DNA of 64,000 bases from Trema orientale (taxonomy: Eukaryota; Streptophyta; Magnoliopsida; Rosales; Cannabaceae). Location of the stretch: contig JXTC01000010.1 of NCBI GenBank assembly GCA_002914845.1, positions 1,738,171-1,802,170 on the forward strand, read 5' to 3'. Every line of letters begins with the position of its first letter. Position 1 is the stretch's first letter. Below, piece after piece: positions 23,571 through 35,027 of the stretch. The position numbers and the translations under genes are program-made. The notes under the pieces are model-generated. The model was not told the DNA's origin. It was given only the letters and a program-made list of their open reading frames with translations, and ran no database searches.

Positions 23571-25303
23571 TTTTTTATGTTTTTGGGGATGTCGATGCCT
23601 CGATGGGTGTGAGATGAATCCATTTTTATTTCCGACCAAGGCCTAATATTATTCTTTGCCTTTATTTAATTTTTTTTGTTTTCGCTGCTCCAATAGTGTC
23701 AAATCTGAGAAAAGATATATTTTATACTAAATAACATGTATATTCATGGAATTGTTTTACGAAAAAAACACTTCATATTTTGATGGACCTTTTTTTCCTG
23801 AGTTCCAGTAAAACCCTTCCTTGTGAGTGGCTAGGTTTGGTAAAAGACAATTACAACTTCTATGTTTTCAGGAAAAAAGTGAAAAACAATAGGTTAATAA
23901 ACCTTGTTATTGTTACACTATAGCGAATTTATATGAAAAAAGATTAATTTAGAAGGCAAAAACATGCGGAAGCTGAAGCCCAAGCCCAATATCCACTTTC
24001 CAAACTGCAAATTAAATCAAATCATAAAGGTGCATAAAATTTACACTATGTTTTGTAAGATTGGAGGGGGAGTAAAAAGAATAGGATGAAGAGTCTCAGA
24101 AGGAGGGGAAATGTTAAGGATGGAGATGGGAGTATCAATCGAGTAACTTGTTTGGCAAGCTGGGTGGAGAGTAAGATGGATGAATATTATTTTTTATAAA
24201 TTTATTATATTATCTATTTTATAACCTTTTAAATAGCTTTTAAAAGCGATATTTTTGTGTCCACATAAGAAAAATAGAGAAAAGATTAAATCCTACTTTA
24301 ATGAAAGATTCAAAATAGTGGACCAGGGAGGAGAGCTCATTCCACCATCTCTCCTCTCTCTCCCTCAAATGCTCTTACCAAACAAAGGACTTTAGCTCTC
24401 CTTCTACTTATCTTTATTCTCTCACAAATCCCTCTTACCAAATCTAACCAGTTTGATTTCACTTGAACTTTTTATATTGTATCGTTTAGAAATATGATAA
24501 AGATTAGGACACCAAAATCTTGAACTAAGAGCTCAAAATCTTGGACCGAAACATAAACCAGTAATATGAAATCATTTTTAGCCACATAACTTTAAATGAT
24601 GTGGTCTCACTTTCGCAAAAGAAGTGGTTAAAATAAATGTTACCTTATATGGTATAAGTTTTTAGTATAAGATATTAGTGTCCCTACCATTACTCTAGTA
24701 GCTTTTTTATAGTCCCACATCACTTGAAGAAAGAAGTTAGGATTCTCGAGGTCCTATATAAAGTGATTAACCAACTTTTCAATTACTCTGATTTGACATT
24801 GTTTGTATTAAATTAAAGCTATTAATTCGAATTTTGTAAAATCTCTCTATTCAATTAAGCCGTTAAAGAATCAAAATAGAAATTCATTGGAAAGTAGATA
24901 CTAAACTTGCGTATAGAAAGGAGATACTAAACTTGTATATGGAAAGTAAATACTAAACTTGTGTTTTAACGAAAAAGTAGTAGAAATGTAAAATTGAATT
25001 TTCACGAAGAATTAAAAAACTATAGTAAATTTAAAGAGGATGCATTGCTGCAAGATTGCAAACTATCCTAAAGAACTATGCGATTGCAAACTGTCCTAAA
25101 GAACTATGCACTATATATATATACTTGCTTTTATCTATATGAAATTTTTTATGATAACTAAGCATCATGAGGGAATTTATTAGGTAGGATTGCTTATATC
25201 AAAAAAGCTCTGATTTTGAGAAAAAATATTTCGGAGAAATAGAGTTAAGATTTTGGATACTTTTTGTTGTTCCTACTTTACTTGTCTGGATGACGTATAT
25301 TAG
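23571..25303. other. AT-rich intergenic DNA with small repeats, no gene
   Basis: A possible foldback element at about 24050-24455: TTTGGCAAGCTGGGTGGAGA on the left pairs loosely with the minus strand of the right side (TTTGGTAAGAGCATTTGAGG). At 24890-24970 a segment of about 25 bases, GGAAAGTAGATACTAAACTT, occurs three times. At about 25055-25110 GATTGCAAACT.TCCTAAAGAA occurs twice. Confidence 0.4.
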
Positions 25304-25952
25304 TGTTGGATATGTGGCTCACAATTAAGCCGTTTAGTTTATTGAGCCCAAGCCCAAATATTTTATAGGAAGTTTCCTTTTCTTTAAGTTGTTAAGGCCC
25401 AAAAATTGATCACACTTATTGCCTTTTTTTTTAGTTGGTCGATTAAAATAATGAAGCAAATATATACACTTAGCGTGATGAAAAGGAGTAGTCATACAAA
25501 GCAGTAGCCATACGAAATCTTTTGGGTAGCCGTTTGTATTTAGTCTCTCAATATACAAATTAGTCTCTCTTAGTTTGTGAGAATTTGGTATAAATAAGCT
25601 TTGGGTTTTGTTTCTTTGTTGCTTGTTTATTTATTTTTTTTCCTTTTGATATTAGCAACAAGATTGTTAGTAAAGCATCTTCTTTGCGGTCTTGGTTGTT
25701 TTTATATGAGAGAGATTTAGGTGTATTTAGGATTTGGGTGTGAGGAATTTTTGTCAGACTTTTATAATCTCCCTTTGGTTATAGTGGAATTCTACACTGT
25801 CTCCGACGTAGACGTAGGCTATATTTTATAGCTGAACTACGATAAATCCTTGTGTCACTTGTAATTCTTCTGTTATTTATATTTTGTCATAAATCCCTAT
25901 AATTTGACGTTTGTCTAATAAATTTGGTATTTGTGCTTCCACTGGCACAACA
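25304..25952 (+). repeat. 5' LTR of a copia element
   Basis: Starts TGTTGGATATGTGGCTCACA and ends CTGGCACAACA, followed two bases later by a primer binding site (TGGCATTTAGAGCTT, about 25955-25969), a degenerate match to the initiator-Met-tRNA-complementary TGGTATCAGAGC. The near-identical copy is at 28258-28911. Confidence 0.88.
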
Positions 25953-28257
25953 AGTGGCATTTAGAGCTTTAGATTCTTTGATTTGATTTTGGGCTTGTTA
26001 TTTATCAAATTATTTTAGATTTTTGACTTCTGTAATGGCGACAACGACAAAATATGAAATTATAAAATTCGACGGGAAGAATGACTTCAGTCTTTGGCGT
26101 GTTTAGATGCAAGCTCTTCTAGTTCTGCAAGGGTTACTTAAGGCGCTAAAAGGCAGTAAAGCTTTGCTAGCAAATTTATCAGATGAAGAGAAGGAGGATC
26201 TCTTAGAATGGGCACATAGTGCTATTCAGTTGTTTTTGTTAGATAAGGTGCTGCGTGATGTTGCTAACGAGACTACTACTTTTGGATGGCTTAAGCTTGA
26301 GAGTCTGTATATGACTAAGTCTCTTACCAATCGTCTATACTTGAAGTAGCATTTGTACACTCTTCATATGTCTGAAAGTACACTTATTAAGAGTCATCTT
26401 GGTGAATTAAATAGAATTATTCTGAATCTGAAAAATATTGATGTAAAAATTGATGATGAGGATCAGGCCTTAATTTTGTTATGTTATTTACTTCATTCGT
26501 ATGAACACTTTGTTGATACTATATTATATGGACGAGACACTATTAGTATGGAAGATATTAAGGCATCCTTGAATTCTAAGGAATTGAAGAAAAAAGTGTC
26601 TAAAAATTGGGATGAAAATCAATCAAGTGCATTAGTAGCTAGAGGTAGAAAAAAGGAAAAAGGCGAAAACAGAAGTAGAGGAAAGTCCAAGAATAGGAAG
26701 GGTAATTGCAATTATTATCATCAACCTGGGCACTGAAAATTTGAATGTCCAAAGATTAAAGAAAATAAGGAGACTGGTAAATATTCTCTACTACAAATCA
26801 TCATGCTAATTTTACTAAGGATGGTTCTAATGATGGTGATTATGTTCTATCTGTTTCTGGTGATTGCTTAGGCAATTCTTGGATTCTTAATTCAGGTTAT
26901 TCCTATCATATGTATCCCATTAAAGATTGGTTTATTGACTATCAATCTGTTGATAGAGGTTTTGTCTTTTTGGGGAATAATATATCTTACAAAGTTGTTA
27001 GTGTAGGTACTGTTCGAATTAAGATGTATGATGGTATTGTTAGAACTTTGACCGATGTTAGATATTTGCCAGATTTGAGAAAAAGTTTTATATCTTTGAG
27101 GACGCTCGACTCACAAGATTATAAGTATTCAGTTGAAGGTGGAGTTTTGAATGTTAGTAAGGATGCTCATATGGTAATTAAGGGAAAATTACATAATGGC
27201 CTCTATTTTCTTCAGGGTAGTATGGTTGTTGGTACTACTATGGCCTTATCTTGTTTTGTTCCATATTTTGCTTTGAATGGTCAGAAAATTAGAGAATTTG
27301 ACTTTCGTAACTATTGTGTTTATGGGATATGATATATAGTCAAGTTTGATTCTACCGTTTGTAGGATGAAGAACAGTATGGATTATATCCATTCAGAATT
27401 TTCAGGTCTTTCTCCTAATTTGTCTGTGTGTAGTTCTTGTTATTTTCTAGCATTTGTGATGACTATGGTGTAAAATTTTGTGAGTATCAATTCTGCAAGG
27501 AGGAAAAGATAGTGAGACACTGCACTATTTGGAGGACACTACAATGATTTTTGGTTGCAGAATATTATAGGACTTTTTTGGGAAAGCTTACTACTTGCTT
27601 TCTATTGTTTGAATACCGAAAGGTATTTGGATTGAAGCTTTTGGATATGCTTGCTATTTGGTTAGAAGATCTCCATCAACTGCATTTTATAGACTCCGTT
27701 TGAGGTATGGCCTGGCAAGTCTGCTATCTTTGATTTGAAATTATTTGGTTGTCCTCTTTATGCTCTTGTGAATGATGGTAAACTCGAGAGATTGACAACA
27801 ATCTTCCATGGATTTGAGTTTGAGGTGAATGGCTTTTAGTTGTGGTTTGTTAAGCCATTGTCACCAAATTTGTTTCTTAGCAGAGTTCTTGAATTTGATA
27901 AGTTAGCTATCTTATTTGATATAGAAGAGTTAGTATATACAGATAAAGATACCAGTATCTGTAAGAAGGTGGAGCTTCAAGTTGAAAATTCTATCAAAAC
28001 TTTTAATTCTACTATTTTGTGTGTTGTTAGTAGAGAGAGAGGTTTGCCTCATTAGTTTGGCTTTACAGAATTAGTTTTTTTTTTTGTATTAGCTGCGATA
28101 AATATGGTGACCAAGTCGGGTGCCATTTGGAAGTTCAAGCACTGTTTGGACTTATTTGGTGTTGCAAATTGTGATTAGTCCTTCGGGGTTTTGGAGGAGA
28201 TGGCGAAGGTATTTCATTATTTTAAGACTTGGCTTAATTTTGCGCTAAGATGAAGAT
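25953..28257 (+). mobile_element. internal region of a deleted copia element (gag, protease, integrase scraps)
   Basis: Gag starts with ATG at 26035 (MATTTKYEIIKFDGKNDFSL) and is interrupted by stops at 26104 and 26347. It ends in a knuckle region where CxxC-type spacing is damaged (NCNYYHQPGH then a stop). The protease segment reads SWILNSGYSYHMYP, where the catalytic Asp of the usual DSG is Asn. A pre-integrase segment (VRYLPDLRKSFISL, GKLHNGLYFLQG) follows to 27332. Beyond it only scraps of integrase (about 27600-27800) remain; RT and RNase H are missing. Non-autonomous and inactive. Confidence 0.85.
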
Positions 28258-28911
28258 TGTTAGATATGTGGCTTACAATTAAGCCGTTTAGTTTTTTGGG
28301 CCCAAGCCTAAATATTTTATGGGAAGTTTCCTTTTTTTTTAAGTTGTTAAGGACCAAAAATTGATCACACTTATTGCCTTTTTTTTTTTTTAGTCGGTTG
28401 ATTAAAACAATGAAGCATATATACATGCTTCGCATGAAGAAAAGAAGCAGCCATACAAAGCAGCAACCATACGAAGTCTTTTAGGCAGCCGTTTGTATTT
28501 GGTCTCTCAATATACAAATTAGTCTCTCTTAGTTTCTGAGAATTTAGTATAAACAAGCTTTGGGTTTTGTTTCTTTGTCACTTGTTTATTTGTTATTTTT
28601 TCTTTTAATATTAGCAACAAGATTGTTAGTAAAGCATCTTCTTTGCGGTCTTGGTTACTTTTGTGAGAGAGGGATTTTGGTGTATTTGGGATTTGGTTGT
28701 GAGGAATTTTTATCAGACTTTTGTAATCTCTTTTTGGTTATAGTGGAATTATTCGTCGTTTAAGACATGGACGTAGGCTATATTTTATAGCTAAACCATA
28801 ATAAATTCTTGTGTCACTTGTGATTTTTCTTTTATTTATATTTTGTCGTAAATCTCTATAATTTGACGCTTGTCTAACAAATTTGATATTTGTGCTTTGG
28901 CTGGCACAATA
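28258..28911 (+). repeat. 3' LTR of the copia element
   Basis: Starts TGTTAGATATGTGGCTTACA and ends CTGGCACAATA. Roughly 90 percent identical by eye to 25304-25952. The flanks read ATTAG before the 5' LTR and TTTAG after the 3' LTR, a possible 5-bp duplication with one change. Confidence 0.85.
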
Positions 28912-29715
28912 TTTAGGTCAGTCATTTTCATCTTTGCCCGGGTCAACTTGTTAATTACATCCCATCTGCTAATATATCTCTTAAGATGCCACTAATAAGA
29001 TATTTATTTTTTGTGAATAAGATATCTATTAAGATCAGTGAGTGTTGTCTACTAAGCATTATAAATGGTCACCTACTTTTGGGCCTAGCATTATTAATTA
29101 ATTTAAAATTTTACTCAATTATTTTGAAAGGTATTAAAATTTAAATCTAATTTGAACACGTGAAACTATGTAATAGTATTATATTACGTACTATAATCAC
29201 CTACTATATATGATATCATGTAATCGCCTAATATTAAAAGCTGTATATAGTCACCTATTCTCTGAAATTATGCCAGTAATGATAACTAAATAATTTGAAA
29301 TTTCACTTAATTGTGCGAAGTATTCAAGTTTTAATCTACTTTGAACACGTGACGGTATATAATAGCATTAAGTGCTACAGGCGAACATTCATGAATTTAG
29401 TCGTAGTAATATTAAATTGATATGAATTTCTACTAATTATGGAAATTAGTTAAATTTTAGTATAATTTTAAATGTGACATTATGCCACATACTTTGTAAT
29501 TATTGTATAAATATGTATTCTACTTTGTTATTCTGTACTATAAACATGCTGTTATACATTAATCCTAGTAAAAGTTTTGTGAAATAATGCATAATATTAT
29601 GCAGATATTACGTTTTTAAGCAACATGATACTCGATCATTCTTACTGCTATATTATGTGGAACTAGGTTAGAAATAGAAGGAATTTAATTTTTGGCGTCT
29701 AACGACCCGACCATT
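28912..29715. other. AT-rich intergenic DNA, nothing identified
   Basis: Contains loosely repeated phrases such as TAATAGTATTA and GTGAAACTATGTAATAG / GTGACGGTATATAATAG (about 29160 and 29348). No gene or clear element. Confidence 0.4.
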
Positions 29716-29840
29716 AACAGTAGGGGTATAAATGAAGCAAGGGTATGACCCGGATCTGCCTTGCCCCGTGATGCAGCAGGTCAACTTGCCTTGCCCTTCC
29801 CCGCTGCCCTGGTTTTTTCCATTTTAACAAAAAAAAAAAT

Positions 29841-30090
29841 AGGGACTTATAAAAATATAACCAAATTTTGGGCCTAATTTCAATAAATGTTCTTTTGTCA
29901 AATGTTACAGTAAAATATTCAGTATATATGTATATATATCAAGTGTAAAATTTTATATACTAAGTATAAAAAATTATATACCCAGTTCATTTCAGTACAA
30001 TAATTAAAATTAGTAAATATGTGTATCTATCAAGTGTAAAAATATTTATACCTGGATATTTAGCTATAAAATACAAAAATATTATTTTGT
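29841..30090 (+). mobile_element. MITE-like foldback element, copy B
   Basis: Same family as 6950-7222: shares ATAAAAATATAACCAAATTT, TTTTGTCAAATGTTACAG, AAGTGTAAAATTTTATATAC, CATTTCAGTACAATAATTA and CTGGATATTTAGCTATAAAA in the same order. The right end is truncated or diverged. Confidence 0.6.
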
Positions 30091-30298
30091 GTTTTTGCTG
30101 TAAACGTTATGGCCCTATCACACAATGAGACTCGTAATATATACAATGTACATTTGTATTAATACGTATTCATAATACAATGAAAGTTAGTATGTATGCT
30201 CTCTGCTCTGTAATTATCTGTTAATATAGAATAGGAATAATCGTGTCGTTGAGAGGAGTAGCACGATACTTTTAGAGAGCGTTTTATGTTTTTTTTCC

Positions 30299-30678
30299 CC
30301 TTATAGTACCTGTTTTTAAAACTTATTTTTATAAATACTCTTTTTAAATTTTTCTTTCAAAAATACCCATTTGTGGTCCATATTTCATATGTAAAATATG
30401 AACAGTATTTATCTAGAATATAAATGTTTACCACAGTTTACATTTTTTATTATAAATTTGACCTATAGTATACATTTTAAAATGTATGCCAATTTTTAGT
30501 GTAATTTTTATTTATAAAATGTAGATTACGGTATATATTTGATACATAAAATGTATATCATAAAATATTAGTAATCTACATTTCTCCAAAAAAAGATATA
30601 AAAACAGATATTTACAAAATAAAAATATGAAACAGATATTTATAAAAGTATGGTTTTGAATACGAGTATTATAACCTT
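30299..30678. mobile_element. AT-rich MITE with 75-bp imperfect inverted ends
   Basis: The left end CTTATAGTACCTGTTTTTAA and the minus strand of the right end GTTATAATACTCGTATTCAA align over about 75 bases, including TTTTATAAATACTC / TTTTATAAATATCTG and AAAATTT blocks. Non-coding, about 380 bp. Confidence 0.5.
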
Positions 30679-30828
30679 TTCCCTACATTTTTTTTAGTTA
30701 ACGGGAAATTTGCCACTGACACCGGCCCGCTTAATTTCAGAACCAGGGGCAGACCCGGCCCGCTAGGGTATTTTGCCATCCTTTGTTCACAATGCATTCT
30801 TGCATGACACTCGGTTATTGAGATTTTA

Positions 30829-31127
30829 AAAAATATGAGAAATTTAGTTAGATGACCAAAATTTTAAATTTAATTAAGTAAATGTCCATTTTTAAAATTT
30901 TATAGCTAAATGTCCAAGTAGATATATTTTTATACTTGGTAGATACACATATCTACCAATTTTAGTTACTGTTCTGAAATGCACTGAGTATATAATTTTT
31001 TATACTTGGTATATAAAATTTTACACTTAGTATATATGCATATATACCGGAAATTTTGCTATAACTTTTGACAAAGGGATATTTACTGAAATTAGGCCCA
31101 AAATTTAGTCATATTTCTATAAGCGCC
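30829..31127 (-). mobile_element. MITE-like foldback element, copy C (inverted)
   Basis: Reverse orientation to copies A and B and the most complete. On the minus strand it begins GGCGCTTATAGAAATATGAC and passes through CCCTTTGTCAAAAGTTATAG and AGTGTAAAATTTTATATACC. It ends near GTCATCTAACTAAATTTCTC. Its two ends are imperfect inverted repeats. Confidence 0.6.
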
Positions 31128-31169
31128 TTTTAATATGGACTGCCAATCCCAAATTCGTATTACGGTCTT

Positions 31170-31860
31170 AAACATGGTCCAAGGGCTTGGTGCAATGAGC
31201 GAAAATGATTTCTCACTTCTTTTGGGATTGCTAACTCCAGCAATGATGTCACTCTACTTATAGACATTCTATTGCTACCGTCACTTCCTCGCCCAAGTTG
31301 ATGATGTCATCGTCACATGTAATGACTCTGAATTCCTAGCTCCATTTATCCACGCCTTATATATCAACAAGTTAGACTCGATGATTAGCACTACTCTCTT
31401 GGTTTTTCACACTCCCATTGGCCTCCTCCCTACTCAACATAGGTACATTCGTGACCTTCTTGTCAAAGCAAAAATGATAGAAGAAAAGGAAGTCATCACT
31501 CGATTTTTAGCACGCACTCTTGTTATTTTTGATGGATCCTCATCAACAAATGCCACATAATTTTGTCAAGTTTTCGGTGCACTGCAGTATCTTTCTCTCA
31601 CATGGACCGATGTTTCCTATGTCGTGAAGAAACGCACTCAACTCATGCACAATCCTTTTGAAAACCACGGATCAGGATCCTGTATCCAAAAATGTTGTTC
31701 CAATTTTTATCCACCTACTTGAGTCATGACTCGTTACTTAAAAAGTTCAAAGGGTTAACTTAAACATATAGTCCATTGCTCCATCCAAACTGACTCAAAT
31801 AGGTTATGAGCAACTTAGCATATAGTTGATTCCAATCAAGGGATTTCGTTTTTAATTTAA
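31170..31860 (+). mobile_element. decayed copia RT/RNase H scrap
   Basis: In broken frames: AQVDDVIVTCNDSEF (RT catalytic DD segment), then RYIRDLLVKAKM, VFGALQYLSLTWTDVSYVV and TRYLKSSKGLT. This is the order seen in copia RT to the start of RNase H. Many stops; no LTRs found. Confidence 0.7.
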
Positions 31861-31904
31861 TATTTAGAGATATACTTTGTAATTTTCAAAATGTTAGAGT
31901 TTTC

Positions 31905-32190
31905 TTTTTTCTTTTTTTTTTTTTTTTTTTTTTTTGAGTGGAATAGGAGCTCTTCTACCAAATGGATTAATCAGTGTATATCAATACATCCCTAGAAACA
32001 AACGTGTCTCAAAAAACCAATAAGAACTCATACTAATATTGAGGCTAAAAGAAGCTAGGTTATGACCAACTTTGTTTACAGATTGGCAGAGAGCATTACC
32101 CAGTGAAGAAAGATTGACAACAAAGGCAGAAACAATGTCAAAATACGCATGAGATTTTATAAAGTCATCTGTAATTATAATTCCTAGTTT
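31905..32190 (-). mobile_element. possible 3' tail of a LINE (poly-T head on plus strand)
   Basis: A run of about 25 T at 31912-31936 would be a poly-A tail on the minus strand, preceded by text resembling LINE 3' ends. No open frame and no certain target duplication. Confidence 0.3.
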
Positions 32191-32705
32191 CTAGCCTTGG
32201 GTCAAGTGATTTTTCGTCAGTATAACCCTCGTATAAATATTTATACCTTCTGAACTATCACTAATAATCATACATTTTCAAGCTTCTAATATTCCTTTCG
32301 AATTGAACAAGGTTTTAAAATTTATAGACTTTAATCTTTAGGACCATCTTCTCAAACAGCGTATAAGTCACAAGGTGATCATGCCAAAATAAATTTACAT
32401 TTTTTAGTTAGAGTTCGTACTCTAATTTTGCAAACTAAGGATCAGTGGCCATTCATGTAATTTTCTCCTCTTTTGAAACAATTGTCATGCTTGCTGGGCG
32501 TTTTTAGAAAGACTCGAATGGTAGAGCAGAATTTTTGCAATGAATTGAAGGATATCGGCTTGAAATCTTTAATAAGTCGAATGTCGAATGCATTGACAGT
32601 ATTTTGAACTAATGGTTTGGTATGCTTTTTATATGTTATCCTCTATTCTTGGATGCATGTATCTGTTTTAGGAGTCGAGAATGAGATTTTAGATTGGAGG
32701 AATAT
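32191..32705. other. intergenic, nothing identified
   Basis: AT-rich without open frames or recognisable repeats. Confidence 0.4.
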
Positions 32706-32710
32706 CTGAC

Positions 32711-33252
32711 TGTTAATGTGTGAAATAGAAAGAGCATTAATTGCTCTTAACGTGTGCCAACAAAAGAAAAGAAAAGAAAAAAAAGGACACGGTGATCAAT
32801 CCGTGTAATGAGCATTAAATGCTCATTGCCAGCCAACAATACACGGTAGTACAAAATGTGTGATATATAAAGAATTGTGAGGAAAAAAATATGTGAATAG
32901 TTGGTGGGTTGGTTATCTCAAACCTATAAATAGGGACCTTATTTTTCACTTGTCTTCGTCCCAAAAAAGTGAGAAACACCAAGTGTTTAGTAAGAATAAA
33001 ATTGTGAGTTTTTATTTTTTGAGATGATGTATTCGGGGTCTAGGATGTGAGTTAAAAGTGTTGAGTATAAACACTTGTAAAGGTTCTTTTTCTCCCAATA
33101 GTGAAAATCTGCAGCAGCTCCGTGGACGTAACTAATTTGGTGAACCACGCTAATTTTGTGTGTCCTGTTTATTTTATTTCGGTATATTACTTTTCACATT
33201 TATTTTATCGCTTTAACTATTGTGTGTCTATTAGGGAGATTATTCCGTAACA
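32711..33252 (+). repeat. solo LTR of a Tnt1/Tto1-type copia element
   Basis: Begins TGTTAATGTGTG, ends TTCCGTAACA, and is flanked by a perfect 5-bp duplication CTGAC (32706-32710 and 33253-33257). A TATA box CCTATAAATAGG is at about 32924. The 3' part, TGGACGTAACTAATTTGGTG then AACCACGCTAA, parallels the LTR at 42932-43515 (GTAGACGTAGCCTAAATTGG), showing a related family. The internal region was presumably lost by LTR-LTR recombination. Confidence 0.9.
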
Positions 33253-33257
33253 CTGAC

Positions 33258-33539
33258 TCCATTTAAATCCAATATTGTAAAAAGTATTCGCCCGCAATTT
33301 GAATAAATAAACACAATTAAAAAGTATTCGCCCACACGTTGGTATGTGGAGGAAATCCAATCTGAAAAAGTAGCTTGGTACTATTAATTTTATCCATATT
33401 TCTGACGGCTTATTTTCTATTTTACTTCTCTTACAAATCGATCGTTCGAAACTTCATTCCACGAGGAAATTCAAATCCTGAAATCGATGTGTATAATAAT
33501 AATAATAATAATGATAATAATAATTTGTAGCCTTGGAAA
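33258..33539. other. intergenic with AAT microsatellite
   Basis: An (AAT/TAA)n run lies at about 33492-33525. AAAAGTATTCGCCC occurs twice (about 33279 and 33320). No gene. Confidence 0.5.
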
Positions 33540-34982
33540 GGACATTGCATCTTAATGGCGTTGGTTCTCAAATCAAAGTATTATTCTCAGTGCTCGGTTC
33601 TTGATATAACTGCTGAGTCTAATGCCTCGTACGTTTGGAGGAGTATAGTTTGAGGAATGGAGTTATTGAGGGCTGGGCTGAGATAGAGGGTGGGTGATGG
33701 CTCGTCAATCCGTCTACTTTCGGATCCTTGGATTCCACAACTTAAAACCTTCAGACCAGTTACTCGTCTCCGTGACATGTTTGAGGATTGGAAAGTTAGT
33801 GACAAGTTTTTGGCCTCTTGATGTTGAGATTATTTGCAGAATCGCTTTAAGTTCTTGTTGCTGTTCAGATTGTTTGATTCGGCATTTTGATATTTCTGGT
33901 GTTTATTCGGTCAAATCAAGATATCGAGTTGTCCGAGGTTTCAAGCCTGCGGAGGGTTCTTCGTCCTTGGGGGTTATTTTTTGCTTGTGGAGGTCCTTGT
34001 GGAAATCCTCTCTCCCGTACACCAAGATCAAAATTTGCTTGTGGCGTGTATTTCATGAAGCTTTTCCAGTCCGCCAAAATCTATTTAAGAGACACATCCC
34101 GTGTGCTCCTTGGTGTCCCCGCTGAAAACTTGCAAAAAAGAGTTCTCTCCATGTTTTTTCGCAATGTTCTTTCAGTCGTCAAGTTTGGAAGGATAGCTAC
34201 ATTTGGTTGAATCCAGGTGATTTTAAATGCTTTACTTTTGGTGGCTCATGTATCTTTGTCTCGGGGAAGCTGAATTCTGATGAGTTCGAAGTGTTTTGTA
34301 GCATTTTTTAGAGATTATGGTCAGCCAAAAACATGTTCATTTTTTATAATTCATATATTGCCAGTGTTCTTGATTCCGTAAATGGAGTATTGTTAAGTTA
34401 TCTTTTCTCGAATGTTACTTCTTCATCTCTGTCAGTAGATACAACTGACGATATAAATGCTGGGTTTTACCAGCTTTCGGCCTGCTTAAGTTGAATACCG
34501 ATGCTGCCTACAGAAGTAAAGATGGTTCATCTAGTTATGGAACTATTATTAGAGACTCGAGTGATGAGATTGTAGCGTTCTCTTTTGGGCTTTTTGATGG
34601 TGTTGTATCTGCCTTTCACGAAGAACTCATGGCCTTGCGGGAAGGGCTTTTCTTAGCTATGAAAAGAGGTTTAACTATTGATAAAATTGAATGTGATACA
34701 CTAAATGTTGTCAAAGCTATGAATGGGTGTCTTTTTGAGTCTAGTGAGGGTGATATTGTTGAAGATATTATTGAGTTTATTTCGCTCGTAGGAGGTAGTA
34801 ATTAATGTCATCTTTATAGAAAAAAAAAAAATGGTAGCCCACACTCTGACAATAGTAGATTTGGGAATCGTTCGTTTTGTTTCAGGGGATGCGTCTAATG
34901 TTCCATCTGTTTTGTTTGACATTTGTGAAGCAGAAGCAGATTCTGCTTCTCATCAATAAATTTCCTTTGAGATTCCTTTCAG

Positions 34983-35015
<33 letters not shown>
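33540..35015 (+). mobile_element. 5'-truncated LINE: zf-RVT and RNase H remnants with poly-A tail
   Basis: A zf-RVT-like region (33690-34125) includes FDISGVYSVKSRYRVV and YTKIKICLWRVFHEAFPVRQ, then LFKRHIPCAPWCP. An RNase H domain follows (34485-34805): LNTDAAYRSKDGSSSYGTII, with the first catalytic Asp, later EELMALREGL with its Glu and IECDTL with its Asp. Frameshifts separate the parts. The copy ends in a run of about 33 A at 34983-35015. GACATTGCATC at about 33541-33551 and GACATTTCATC at about 35017-35027 may be the target duplication. The endonuclease and most of the RT are absent. Confidence 0.8.
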
Positions 35016-35017
<2 letters not shown>

Positions 35018-35027
35018 ACATTTCATC

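Larger units (their letters stand above)
29716..30782. mobile_element. possible decayed hAT-like element hosting nested MITEs
   Basis: The left side has GGGGTATAAATG...GACCCGGATCTGCCTTGCCCC. The right side, read on the minus strand, has GGATGGCAAAATACCCTAGC and GGGCCGGGTCTGCCCC. The GC-rich blocks are inverted relative to each other, as in hAT subterminal regions. Two AT-rich foldback elements lie inside. No clean target duplication was found. Confidence 0.35.

Noticed and set aside
24050..24455. Foldback element with TTTGGTAAG ends
   Set aside because: Some inverted similarity is visible but termini and duplication are unclear; mentioned only within the intergenic entry.
34491..34805. Stand-alone RNase H gene
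   Set aside because: It is preceded by a zf-RVT region and followed by a poly-A tail, so it is the 3' end of a LINE rather than a host gene.
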